Assembly (NCBI GenBank): GCA_964534275.1
Contig: CAZHQG010000017.1
Span: forward strand, 1-64,000
DNA: 64,000 nucleotides
Direction of reading: 5' to 3'
Source of the DNA: HRBIN30 sp964534275
Lineage (GTDB): Bacteria; Desulfobacterota; Binatia; HRBIN30
A program made the position numbers and the translations under genes. Shown one piece after another: positions 37,358 to 45,726 of the stretch; position 1 is the first letter of the stretch, and each line of letters opens with the position of its first letter. The notes under the pieces were generated by a model, which worked only from the letters and a program-made list of their open reading frames with translations, was not told the origin of the DNA and did no database searches.

Positions 37358-38602
37358 ATGGTACGAGGAAGAAGGTCGTGGTTGGCGGGCGGAGCATGCC
37401 AGGTTTGGGGGATAATGACCGCGGTCGCCGTAGGGGCGAGCGTGTTCCTTGCAACAAGTGTCCAAGGGCAGTTCAGTTTGCAGTTCAATCAGCGCGCCTC
37501 GGACGGCACGGTGTACGAGGTCCTCATTGTGCCACCGCCACCGCTCAGTGCAGGGGCCGACGAGATGAGAATTACGACGATCGCGGGGTCCACCTCCGGC
37601 GTTCAGTCGTGTTCCTCCACGGGCGGTTCGGCGGGTCAAAACACAGCCGCCGTTGCTGGTGTGGATCCGAACATTGGTTCGTTGCACGCGTTCGCGGCGG
37701 TCAAGCGAACGAATGTTCTGACCCCGTCGAGCGTTGGCAGCGTGTTATTCAGCGCCGGTGGCTCCGGTCGACTGACAATTGGCGGAATTGACGTTTGTGC
37801 AAATCCGTCCGACTGCACTGGCGGCGATCCGGATGCCAGCATCCTCGACCTGGACGGAAACGTTGTGGCATCTGGGACAGTAGTGGGTACTAGCGTGCCC
37901 GTCGCGTGCGTTGCGAGCGGGGTGACGGCGGGATGCTCGTCCGGTAGTTTCAACACGTTTGGGTTCGGTTTAGCTCGGGACAATACCACCAAAGCTTGCA
38001 ATGCTTTACCCACAACAAATCGTACGGTTTGCGGCCCGCCTCCTTCGGATGGCTTCACGGTGCAACCAGGGCAAGTGATCGTGTTCATTTACGATGGAAG
38101 TCTTGCCAACACTGGATTCTCGGTCGGTGCGGCTGGTTTCGGAATTGACACGAACGGCAGCAACAACCCAGGTTGCTCCTCTAACAGCGTGATTACTGCG
38201 GACGGGCAGAATCCGAGCGCGCCTCCGCCCCCGCCACCAACGCCGACGAACACGCCGACACTGACGCCAACACCGACAAACACCCCGACTCCAACCCCGA
38301 CGAACACAGAAACGCCCACGCGGACCTTTACGCCCACTCCGACGTCGACCCATACCCCTACTCCTACGCCAACCCCAACGAATACATTCACCCCAACGCC
38401 GACGGTGACGCGGACGAATACTCCTACGGTGACTCAGACCCGAACCCTTACACCTACCAACACGCCGACGGTCACGCCGTCGCCGACACCGCCGCCGATT
38501 CCCGTGATCCCGTCGCCCTTTTCCCCTGCTGGTGTGGTCATGGTGAGCGGCCTAGCAGCGGCCCTCGTGTGGATGATGAGGCGTTCTCTTCGCCGGAATT
38601 GA
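37358..38602 (+). CDS. Secreted protein with Thr/Pro linker and exosortase-type C-terminal sorting tail (IPVIPSP)
   Basis: A 414-residue exported protein. The signal peptide covers residues 1-38. A novel-looking globular domain of about 250 residues follows, opening with QRASDGTVYEVLIVPP and containing Cys pairs (DVCANPSDCTGG), LTPSSVGSV and SVGAAGFGIDT. Then comes a Pro/Thr linker of about 95 residues. The protein ends in PPIPVIPSPFSPAG, a hydrophobic segment (VVMVSGLAAALVWMM) and RRSLRRN. This short motif, helix and Arg cluster is the tripartite layout of exosortase substrates. It resembles IPTL-type tails but is distinct from them. AAGGAG lies ahead of the ATG. The next gene is a tandem paralogue. 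Confidence 0.8.
   Translation: MVRGRRSWLAGGACQVWGIMTAVAVGASVFLATSVQGQFSLQFNQRASDGTVYEVLIVPPPPLSAGADEMRITTIAGSTSGVQSCSSTGGSAGQNTAAVAGVDPNIGSLHAFAAVKRTNVLTPSSVGSVLFSAGGSGRLTIGGIDVCANPSDCTGGDPDASILDLDGNVVASGTVVGTSVPVACVASGVTAGCSSGSFNTFGFGLARDNTTKACNALPTTNRTVCGPPPSDGFTVQPGQVIVFIYDGSLANTGFSVGAAGFGIDTNGSNNPGCSSNSVITADGQNPSAPPPPPPTPTNTPTLTPTPTNTPTPTPTNTETPTRTFTPTPTSTHTPTPTPTPTNTFTPTPTVTRTNTPTVTQTRTLTPTNTPTVTPSPTPPPIPVIPSPFSPAGVVMVSGLAAALVWMMRRSLRRN
38221..38500 (+). repeat. Thr/Pro-coding repeat (linker)
   Basis: A run of ACN/CCN codons joining the globular domain to the sorting tail of the protein at 37358. It is shorter than in the neighbours. Confidence 0.8.
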
Positions 38603-38638
38603 GTTTCGCGGACAGTGCGCAGGGAGGCTAGCGGAACG

Positions 38639-40102
38639 GTGGGTTGGACTACGAATAGCTGGCGGATTGCAATTCGGGCCGGCACGTTCGTTGGCCTGCT
38701 TGCGATGATCACCGCGACCGGCTGGCCGGGCCTGTCCGAGGCGCAGCTGAACCAAGCCTCGTCGCAACGAGCGGCTGACGGAACCGTTTACCACGTGATC
38801 ATCGTTCCACCCGGGCCGCTGAACGCTGGGGCCGAAGAGGTGCGTGTGACTACCTTAGCGGGCAGCGTGCAGGGACTGGTGTCTTGCTCGGGAGTGGTGG
38901 GAGGACAGGCGGCGGCTGCACGTGCTTTGGTTGGAGCTGATCCCGGTGCAGGTCAGTCGCTCTTCTCAATTGGATCGGTGTTCCGCACCACAGTGCTCAC
39001 CCCTAGTTCCCTCACCGTATCATTTTCGCCCGGCGGAAGCGGGAGGCTGAGATTTGGTTCGGGCCCTAGCGGTCTCGAGATTTGTAAGAACCCAGCGGAT
39101 TGTACGGGCCCGGAGACCGACGTGCCGCTCGTGCCGATCACCGCGGGAGACGCGAACGTGCCGAAGGCGTGTACGGCAAACAACGTTGGATCTGGTTGTA
39201 CGTCGGCGACAGTGACGACCTTCGGGTTCAATCTGGACAGCAACAATGATGGCGTTTGCGATACCCCGCCCACCACGAATACGAACGTGTGTGCGTCGGC
39301 GCCCACGGACGGCTTTAGTTTGGCAGGCGGGAAGGCAATCGTGTTCGTCTACGATAGCGGCTTGACGAACACCGGTTTTTCGATTGGTGCAGCAGGTTTT
39401 GGCGTCGACACTGATGGCACGAACGATCCTCAGTGCAGCGCTGGACAGGTGGTGACTGCGGACGGTCAAAGCCAAAGTGCGCCGCCGCCTCCACCACCTA
39501 CGGCTACGCCCACGGACACCCCGACGTTTACTCCAACGCCCACGGACACACCAACCGAAACACCGACCTTCACGCCGACGAACACGCCAACGCCGACGCC
39601 CACGGACACCCCCACTGCTACGCCGACGAATACCCCGACGAACACTCCCACGAATACCCCGACTCCAACGCCTACGGACACTCCGACGAATACACCAACT
39701 CACACCCCGACGAACACGCCAACCCCGACCAACACCCCGACGAACACGCCGACGAACACGCCAACGCACACCCCGACGAACACACCGACGAATACCCCGA
39801 CGCCTACGCCGACGAGTACCCCGACAAACACGCCGACGAATACACCCACACCGACGCCAACATTCACGCCCACGCACACACCGACGCCGACTCCCACGCC
39901 TACCCACACCCCCACGCTGACGGCAACGCCGACGCCAACGCCCACCCCAACCGCGACGCGTACGCGTACGCCGACCCGTACGCCGCCGCCTATTCCCGTG
40001 GTGCCGTCGCCACTGGCCCCCTCAGGTTTGCTGATGATCGGTAGCTTGGCTCTGGCTTTGGTATGGTTCCTGCGCCGTTGGGCCCGCGTACCAAAACCCT
40101 AA
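38639..40102 (+). CDS. Tandem paralogue with longer Thr/Pro linker and sorting tail (IPVVPSP)
   Basis: A 487-residue paralogue of the preceding gene, 36 bases downstream. The shared order is signal peptide, ADGTVYHVIIVPPGPL, LTPSSLTVSFSPGGSGRL, CKNPADCTGP, FSIGAAGFGVDTDG, then a Thr/Pro linker of about 170 residues. It ends PPIPVVPSPLAPSG, LLMIGSLALALVWFL and RRWARVPKP. GTG at 38639 is chosen because AGGGAGG sits 11 bases upstream; a GTG at 38615 is a longer alternative. The tail matches that of the first copy at nearly every motif position although the linkers differ in length. This supports selection on the sorting signal. Confidence 0.82.
   Translation: MGWTTNSWRIAIRAGTFVGLLAMITATGWPGLSEAQLNQASSQRAADGTVYHVIIVPPGPLNAGAEEVRVTTLAGSVQGLVSCSGVVGGQAAAARALVGADPGAGQSLFSIGSVFRTTVLTPSSLTVSFSPGGSGRLRFGSGPSGLEICKNPADCTGPETDVPLVPITAGDANVPKACTANNVGSGCTSATVTTFGFNLDSNNDGVCDTPPTTNTNVCASAPTDGFSLAGGKAIVFVYDSGLTNTGFSIGAAGFGVDTDGTNDPQCSAGQVVTADGQSQSAPPPPPPTATPTDTPTFTPTPTDTPTETPTFTPTNTPTPTPTDTPTATPTNTPTNTPTNTPTPTPTDTPTNTPTHTPTNTPTPTNTPTNTPTNTPTHTPTNTPTNTPTPTPTSTPTNTPTNTPTPTPTFTPTHTPTPTPTPTHTPTLTATPTPTPTPTATRTRTPTRTPPPIPVVPSPLAPSGLLMIGSLALALVWFLRRWARVPKP
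39478..39990 (+). repeat. Thr/Pro-coding repeat (linker)
   Basis: About 510 bases of degenerate repeats, many reading ACN-CCN-ACN-AAY or ACN-GAY, giving Thr-Pro-Thr-Asn and Thr-Asp units. It is nearly twice as long as in the tandem paralogue, so the linker length changes freely. Confidence 0.85.
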
Positions 40103-40304
40103 GCGGAGCGTGACCGGGCACTCGCCCGCTGTTTTCTAGCGGCTGGTCCGTTGGCCCTTGAAAGCTCCGCGAGCCGGGGGCTTCTGCAGAAAGCGCCGAG
40201 GATTCCTCGGTATCGTAGCCGATTTAGGCTTGCGTGCGGGAAAGCTGCGCGGAAAATGAGCGCTATGACACCGGTGAATTCGTTCCGGCCGGGACCGACG
40301 CGGC

Positions 40305-42599
40305 ATGGGTGAAGGAGCGAAGGGAGCGCCTCCCGTGGGTCGTTGCGCGCTACTCTGCGCCTGTGCAGTGATTTCCGCGTTCGTGCATGGCAGTATCGCG
40401 GCAAACGCGGCCTGGGCGCAAGCTCGCAACGCGAGCCTTCAGCCATCCGCAGTTGTGGTCAACATCGGAGCTTCCGTGACCTTGGAACTCCGTATCGACA
40501 ACCCGTCCGAGATCATCGGGTACAACTTCGGGATCGCGTACGACCCGAACCTGCTTGCCGTGGATACGGATCCAGTGTTCAGTGGTTCCGGCTGTTTTGC
40601 GCAAGCAAATCGGTCGGACCCTGGAAAAATCTGTATTGCGCTTGCCTGCCCGAACCCGATCTCTGGGAGTAACGTCAAACTCGCAGATCTGACATTCCGA
40701 GGTGTAGCCAACGGTTCCGGGGCCGTTAGCTTTGCGAACGTTACTTGCGGGTCGGCAAGCGTTTCTGCGTGCTTGTTGGAACGCGACGGCGGCGGAACCT
40801 TTGCGTGCAACACGAGCGGTACCAGTGTCGAAGTCGGGGCCACACCAACGCCGAGTGCGACTCCGACCGGGACGTCGACCGCGACCAGTACGGCGACGCG
40901 TTCTTTTACGGCTACTGGAACTGCGACACGCACGCCTACTGCAACGCCGACATTCTCAGCGACCAGAACGCTTACACCCACGGCGACTCCATCGAGTACA
41001 CCAACGTCGTCCTTTACCGGGACGGCGACCCGCACGCCCACCGCGACGTTCTCTCTGACCCCAACGCGCACGTTGACCCCAACGGCTTCGCCTTCTGCCA
41101 CAGCTACCGCTAGCTCGACAGTGACACCTACGGGCACCTCGACAAACACGGGCACGAGTACGCCCACGGCCACGCTAACACGGACTTCTACGCCACTGCC
41201 TTCGCCCACGTCTTCGCCCACTGGTACGAACACTGCCGCGGCCACCCGCACCAGCACTGCAACTCACACCTCGACGCCAACAGCCTCGGTGACTTCGAGC
41301 CCCACCCGAACGCCGAGCGCAACTGCTTCGGCAACGCTGACATCGACCGCTACTGGCACGCCGACGTTTTCCGTGACACCGAGCGTGACACGCACGCCGT
41401 CGCAAACGAATACGCCCACGCGAACCATTACGGGAACTCGCCCACCGACGGCAACGCCCTCGGCATCGCCCACTGCGAGCCCGTCGCCGACTTTTTCGCC
41501 GACAGCAACGGTGAGCCGCACGCCAACGCGCACACCCACGAGTTCACCTACATTGTCGGTGACGCGAACTCCCACTGTGACCTCGACCGCAACTCCGCCG
41601 CTAAGCCCGACACCGAGCCGGACCGCAACGGTGACGCCGAGTCCCTCACCAAGCGCGACTGCATCCGTGACGCGAACGGCTACGCCGTCGTTGTCACCGT
41701 CTCCGAGTTCGACACGGACCCCATCGACGACTCCAAGCCCGGCCGCGAGCGCCACGCAGACGCCCACGGCTACCGCGGAAACGAGCCCGCCAGCGACCCT
41801 CCCTGCAACGGCGACCAATACGAAACCGCCGACGATTACCCGAACACCTACGCAAACGCCGACGCCCACCTCCACGGCGACGTCCTCGCCCACGGGGGTG
41901 CCCTCCGCGACCCCGAGCGAAACAGCGACCGCCACGCGGACCGAAACACGAACGCCGACGCCGTCGTCGACCCCGACTACTACGGAGACCCCGTCGGAGA
42001 CTCCGACAGCATCGTCGACGCCGACCCGGACTTCGACTCCGTCGCCGTTCCCCACCGTATCACCGACCCCATCGGAGACCTTGTCGCCAACGCCGACGGT
42101 GACGCCAACGTTCCCTTCGGAGCCTTCCCCTACAGAGACACCCTCGGTTACCCCTGAGGCGACCGAGTTGCCGTCACCGTCGCCATCGCCTCCCGAGCCA
42201 TCGATGACACCGACGCCAACGATTGCCTCCGGGGAACCGAGCGCAACCCCGTCAAAGACAACCTCCCCGACGCCGGAACCCTCTCCAGTCGAAACGACTG
42301 CTACCGAGACGCCAACTGCGACACCGACCCCGACTCCGACCGAGGAACCGTCGCTGACCCCGACGAGACCCCCGGTGAGTACTTGCCCCGGCGACTGCGA
42401 CAACGACGGGCAAGTAGCGGTGCACGAAATCGTGCGGATGGTGAACGTATTGTTAGAGGTTCAGCCGGTGGAGGTGTGCTTAGCGGGTGATCTTTGCGGG
42501 GACGGGCGCATCACGATCGACGAGATCGTGCTAGCGGTACGGGCGTTGCTGCAGGGGTGTCCGTTGCCCGTGTCTGCAGACCGCTGTGCGCCAACCTGA
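40305..42599 (+). CDS. Secreted cohesin-like protein with very long Thr/Pro linker and dockerin-like EF-hands
   Basis: A 764-residue exported protein. The signal peptide ends near ANAAWAQA (residues 32-40). Residues 40-180 resemble a cohesin-type beta sandwich: VNIGASVTLELRIDN, IIGYNFGIAYDPN and LADLTFRG. About 510 residues of Thr/Pro/Ser linker follow. The C-terminal 70 residues hold two EF-hand loops, DCDNDGQVAVHE and DLCGDGRITIDE, each followed by an IVxxVxxLL helix. Cohesin and dockerin domains bind each other in cellulosomes; here both sit on one chain, and other window proteins carry dockerin-like repeats. There is no carbohydrate-active domain and no exosortase tail. Confidence 0.78.
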   Translation: MGEGAKGAPPVGRCALLCACAVISAFVHGSIAANAAWAQARNASLQPSAVVVNIGASVTLELRIDNPSEIIGYNFGIAYDPNLLAVDTDPVFSGSGCFAQANRSDPGKICIALACPNPISGSNVKLADLTFRGVANGSGAVSFANVTCGSASVSACLLERDGGGTFACNTSGTSVEVGATPTPSATPTGTSTATSTATRSFTATGTATRTPTATPTFSATRTLTPTATPSSTPTSSFTGTATRTPTATFSLTPTRTLTPTASPSATATASSTVTPTGTSTNTGTSTPTATLTRTSTPLPSPTSSPTGTNTAAATRTSTATHTSTPTASVTSSPTRTPSATASATLTSTATGTPTFSVTPSVTRTPSQTNTPTRTITGTRPPTATPSASPTASPSPTFSPTATVSRTPTRTPTSSPTLSVTRTPTVTSTATPPLSPTPSRTATVTPSPSPSATASVTRTATPSLSPSPSSTRTPSTTPSPAASATQTPTATAETSPPATLPATATNTKPPTITRTPTQTPTPTSTATSSPTGVPSATPSETATATRTETRTPTPSSTPTTTETPSETPTASSTPTRTSTPSPFPTVSPTPSETLSPTPTVTPTFPSEPSPTETPSVTPEATELPSPSPSPPEPSMTPTPTIASGEPSATPSKTTSPTPEPSPVETTATETPTATPTPTPTEEPSLTPTRPPVSTCPGDCDNDGQVAVHEIVRMVNVLLEVQPVEVCLAGDLCGDGRITIDEIVLAVRALLQGCPLPVSADRCAPT
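40840..42376 (+). repeat. Thr/Pro/Ser-coding repeat, about 1.5 kb (linker)
   Basis: The longest linker repeat in the window, degenerate at DNA level. The antisense strand stays open for over 370 codons in a Gly-Val-rich frame; this is a side effect of the repeat, not a gene. Confidence 0.85.
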
Positions 42600-42632
42600 G
42601 AGTGTGTGCGCGAGCCTCGTGTACAGAACCGA

Positions 42633-43814
42633 CTAAATCCAACGGCTCAGCGCGCGCGGCAGTTCTCGAACAAGCTCGGCCGGACTCGATGCTCGCACGA
42701 CGATATCACAGTGTTTGGCATATAGCGGGAACGCGCTGTCACCGGTGCCCCACCTCTCTGGCCTCTCCGGTTGGATCCATGCGACGGCGCGTGCCCGGTC
42801 AGCCAGCGTTGCGAGAACATGGGTTGCAGGTGGGCGAAAATTGTTCCGGCCGTCGCCGAGGACCAGAAGCAATGTGTTGCGGTGTACGTGTCGTTGCAAA
42901 GATGACTCCATCGTGGTCAGCACGGCGCCAAAGTCCGACCGTGCATGGAAGTCGAGAGCCTGGACTGGGCGTATCTCGCCCTCGCACACCTCGAGTTCCA
43001 CTGCTCGGTCGATGAATCCGTAGTATGCCGTCCGCCGAAACAGCGGTTCCGTCGCAGCGAGGCAAGAGAGGAAAAACTGGCTTGCTTGCGCCACGGAGTA
43101 GGAGAGATCACAAAGAACCACGAGGTCGAGATCTTTGGGCTTCCTCTTGTGAAATACCGGGTAGACAAATGTCCCTCCGGTGGTAACCGCGCGGCGAAAT
43201 GTGGCACGGAAGTTCAAACTGCCGCGGCGTCGTCTGCGGACTCGTCGGGCTAAGCGCCGCTTGAATGCTTTGCGTAGCTTGTCCAGAACCTCTCGAAGTT
43301 CGTCGAGATCGGCTGTGTGTAGTTCTCTCCACAGACAGTCAGCTAACCTCTGCGGACCGAGCATCGGAGGTGCGTCGCGGCCGAACCCATCGTGAACAAG
43401 GTCAGAGGAGTGTCGAGGGGCCTCTTTTGGGTGGGCTGGACCCCGCTGTTCGTGGCTATGGAGCAACTGCCGCAACGGCCGGTCGAGCTTTTTGGGCTGC
43501 CGTGTTTGCGGCGGAGCAACAATGCCTTCCGGGCTTGCCCTCTTGGACGAACCCGACGCGATCTCTCTGGGTGAAGGCGAGTGCGGGCCAAGCTTTGGTT
43601 TGGCGGGAGTTGGGAAAAACTTGGCAAACAACCGGTCGAAGATGGGGCGGTCGCTAGCGGATTTGACGAGGCAAGCGGCCAGGGACTCCCGCAAGACAGG
43701 CCGCTCCACACCGAGCACGGTAACGGCGTGAAAGGCATCCACGACTTCTGCGGGGCTCGCAGCGATGCCATGGCTTCGCAAGGCGGCTACGAAGGCGAGG
43801 ATCCGTTGCCGCAT
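42633..43814 (-). CDS. VWA-domain protein (CoxE-like)
   Basis: A 393-residue cytoplasmic protein. The N-terminal third is helical (FVAALRSHGIAASPAEVVDAFHA). A basic Arg-rich stretch precedes the VWA domain. The MIDAS motif CDLSYSV (D-x-S-x-S) is near residue 235, with further VWA features LLVLGDGRNNF and AVAWIQPE. Such proteins pair with MoxR-type AAA ATPases, as here, where the MoxR gene ends 12 bases upstream. The pair usually inserts metals or remodels a target complex; no CO-dehydrogenase or methanol-dehydrogenase gene is adjacent. Convergent with the cohesin-like gene, 33 bases away. Confidence 0.85.
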   Translation of the reverse strand: MRQRILAFVAALRSHGIAASPAEVVDAFHAVTVLGVERPVLRESLAACLVKSASDRPIFDRLFAKFFPTPAKPKLGPHSPSPREIASGSSKRASPEGIVAPPQTRQPKKLDRPLRQLLHSHEQRGPAHPKEAPRHSSDLVHDGFGRDAPPMLGPQRLADCLWRELHTADLDELREVLDKLRKAFKRRLARRVRRRRRGSLNFRATFRRAVTTGGTFVYPVFHKRKPKDLDLVVLCDLSYSVAQASQFFLSCLAATEPLFRRTAYYGFIDRAVELEVCEGEIRPVQALDFHARSDFGAVLTTMESSLQRHVHRNTLLLVLGDGRNNFRPPATHVLATLADRARAVAWIQPERPERWGTGDSAFPLYAKHCDIVVRASSPAELVRELPRALSRWI

Positions 43815-43826
43815 ACGAGCAGAAAA

Positions 43827-44717
43827 TCAACCCGGGCGGCGCTCGGCGGCCGCTAGCGTTGCCCAGCGGCTGTGTACAGCGGCGAGATCTTCGTCGTACT
43901 TGAGCAGGGCAGCGAGAGCAGCCTTGGCTTGGGGATCGCGCAGCTCTCGAACCCCGAGACTGAGCAATGCTTCTGCCCAGGCAATCGTTTCCGCGACGCT
44001 CGGTGGCTTGCGCAATGGCAAACGGCGAACAGCTTGAACGAAGCGAACAATCTGAGCGGCAAGCAAAGCGTCGAGAGCTGGAAGTTTGAGTCGCAGGATC
44101 GCCTCTTCGCGTTCGCGGCTTGGAAAGTCGAGATAGTAGTACAAGCACCGCCGACGCAATGCGTCAGAAAGTTCTCGGGTTCGATTCGAGGTTAAAACCA
44201 CGATGGGGACATAGCGCGCTTGCACGGTTCCCAGTTCCGGAATCGAAACTTGGAATTCCCCAAGAAATTCCAATAGAAACGCTTCGAACTCTTCGTCGGC
44301 TTTATCCACCTCATCGATCAGGAGCACGGCGCGCTCCCGGCTACGCAGTGCCTTCAGAAGGGGACGATCGAGCAGGTATTCCTCGCTGAAAATTTCGTGT
44401 TGGACAGCTTGCCACGACGCTCCTTGGCGTGTGGCGTCTGTTTGCAAGCGTAAGAGCTGCTTGTGATAGTTCCATTCGTACAGGGCCTTCGCTTCGTCGA
44501 GTCCCTCGTAGCACTGTAAACGGTACAGTGGGGCGTTGAGCGCTTCGCTCACAGCACGGGCAATTTCGGTTTTTCCGGCACCAGCGGGACCTTCGACAAG
44601 GATCGGCTTCTGCAGAGATAGTGCCAGGCGAAGCACGACTGTGAGTTCGGGTGCGGGGAGGTAACCGGCAGCCTCGAGCCGCCGATCGAGGCTCGTCAGG
44701 AACTCCAGCGGATACAT
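43827..44717 (-). CDS. MoxR-family AAA+ ATPase
   Basis: A 296-residue ATPase starting MYPLEFLTSLDRRL at the ATG at 44717; the frame continues upstream through the preceding gene, but homology starts here. Walker A GPAGAGKTE and Walker B LLIDEVDKADEEF are present, with sensor and arginine-finger segments (LTSNRTRELSDALRRRC) as in the MoxR branch. It acts as a chaperone-like motor with the VWA partner encoded next. Sixteen bases separate it from the upstream double-HTH gene, so the three form one transcription unit. Confidence 0.9.
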   Translation of the reverse strand: MYPLEFLTSLDRRLEAAGYLPAPELTVVLRLALSLQKPILVEGPAGAGKTEIARAVSEALNAPLYRLQCYEGLDEAKALYEWNYHKQLLRLQTDATRQGASWQAVQHEIFSEEYLLDRPLLKALRSRERAVLLIDEVDKADEEFEAFLLEFLGEFQVSIPELGTVQARYVPIVVLTSNRTRELSDALRRRCLYYYLDFPSREREEAILRLKLPALDALLAAQIVRFVQAVRRLPLRKPPSVAETIAWAEALLSLGVRELRDPQAKAALAALLKYDEDLAAVHSRWATLAAAERRPG

Positions 44718-44733
44718 CGAAGAGAGGTCGCCT

Positions 44734-45726
44734 TTACCCAGAGATCGGTTGGGCCTGGGGCTGTGGCAGTTCTCGGTTTGCACCAGAGGATTTCGCGAAG
44801 CGCAGCCCGGCTTCGCCCAAAATGCGGCGCAAGTGCTGCACGCTGATGTGCTGGACGATCCCGCGCTGGATGAGGACAGTACGGAGAGAACGTAATGACC
44901 AGCTTTGCCGAGCGATCCCGTACTGCTCCGGAGCAGCCTGAGCGACCGCCAGAATTTGGCGCCGGAGTTCAGGGGTGAACAGAATCGGCCGCACCCGTTT
45001 GCGCTCTGTCTGGATGCCAAGCATCCGGTGCACACGGAAACGCCGAATCCAGTAACGTACCGATGATGGGCCCATTCCGACGGCAGCCGCGATTTCCGCT
45101 TCTTGCAAGCCATTTGCTCGGGCGAGAATGATTCGTGCCCGCCGAGCCACGCTTTCTTTTGACCCTTGCGCCAGTTGTTCCAGTCCGGCGCGCTCTTCCG
45201 GGGTCAGAGTGAGTCGTTTGGTGGGCTTCCGCCGCCAGAATTCGGCGGGCAAAGGCACTCCAGAAATCAACTGCCGAAGACCTTCGACACTAATTTGCTT
45301 CACGAGGCCCCTCCGCAAAAGATGGCCTTGGAGCCTCCGCAGCGACCAATTGTCGAAATCCTCACCCAGGTCGCGAGGATCGGTCAGGGCAACCCGAACA
45401 ACGGCATCGCGGAGGTTCTGCTCGAAGCGACGCTTTCGCGCCTGCCCGCCAGAAGGATGGGCGAGGCCGCGAAGGCCTTGTTCCGCAAACCGGCGGATCC
45501 AGCGCCGTGCCGTGGCTCGGTCCACACCGAGGCTCCGCGCTACTGCGCTGAGTGTAAGACCACGAGCGTACAGGAGAACAATCCGAGCTCGTCGCGCCAC
45601 AGCCGGCGGTGCTTCCGACTCTAGCCAGGCAAGTTCCGTTCGTTCGTCCGCATCCAGCACAATTGGGGACAGGGCGTTGTAGACCCTCTTATGCTGCGTA
45701 CGTTTGTGAGCTCGAACACCGACCAT
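44734..45726 (-). CDS. Double-HTH protein derived from IS630-type transposase N-terminus
   Basis: A 330-residue protein made of two copies of the same unit. Each unit starts with a D/TPEER-like helix, then VARRARI(V/I)L, a helix-turn-helix (LSAVARSLGVDRATARRWIRRF and EAEIAAAVGMGPSSVRYWIRRF; partly shown), a WSLRxLxxxLxxRG segment, and an IS(V)xxLRxxL end. This is the DNA-binding region of IS630/Tc1-mariner-type transposases. Both copies lack the DDE catalytic domain that normally follows, so it cannot be an active transposase. ATG 45726 and GTG 45735 are both possible starts. It precedes MoxR by 16 bases, suggesting a domesticated regulator of that operon, or possibly a fossil transposon; regulation is inference. 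Confidence 0.72.
   Translation of the reverse strand: MVGVRAHKRTQHKRVYNALSPIVLDADERTELAWLESEAPPAVARRARIVLLYARGLTLSAVARSLGVDRATARRWIRRFAEQGLRGLAHPSGGQARKRRFEQNLRDAVVRVALTDPRDLGEDFDNWSLRRLQGHLLRRGLVKQISVEGLRQLISGVPLPAEFWRRKPTKRLTLTPEERAGLEQLAQGSKESVARRARIILARANGLQEAEIAAAVGMGPSSVRYWIRRFRVHRMLGIQTERKRVRPILFTPELRRQILAVAQAAPEQYGIARQSWSLRSLRTVLIQRGIVQHISVQHLRRILGEAGLRFAKSSGANRELPQPQAQPISG

Noticed and set aside
38221..42376. Short regular repeats as a CRISPR array
   Set aside because: Units are 3-12 bases, in frame with proteins and without unique spacers.
41264..42403. Long antisense open frames rich in Gly-Val across the Thr/Pro repeats
   Set aside because: They are the reverse strand of ACN/CCN repeats. 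They have no ribosome site, no signal peptide and no homology, and the same effect appears at every linker.
40305..42599. Cellulosome scaffoldin
   Set aside because: There is a cohesin-like domain and dockerin-like EF-hands, but no cellulose-binding module or plant-polysaccharide hydrolase in the window.
44734..45726. Active IS630 insertion sequence
   Set aside because: No DDE catalytic region and no terminal inverted repeats or target duplication found around it.
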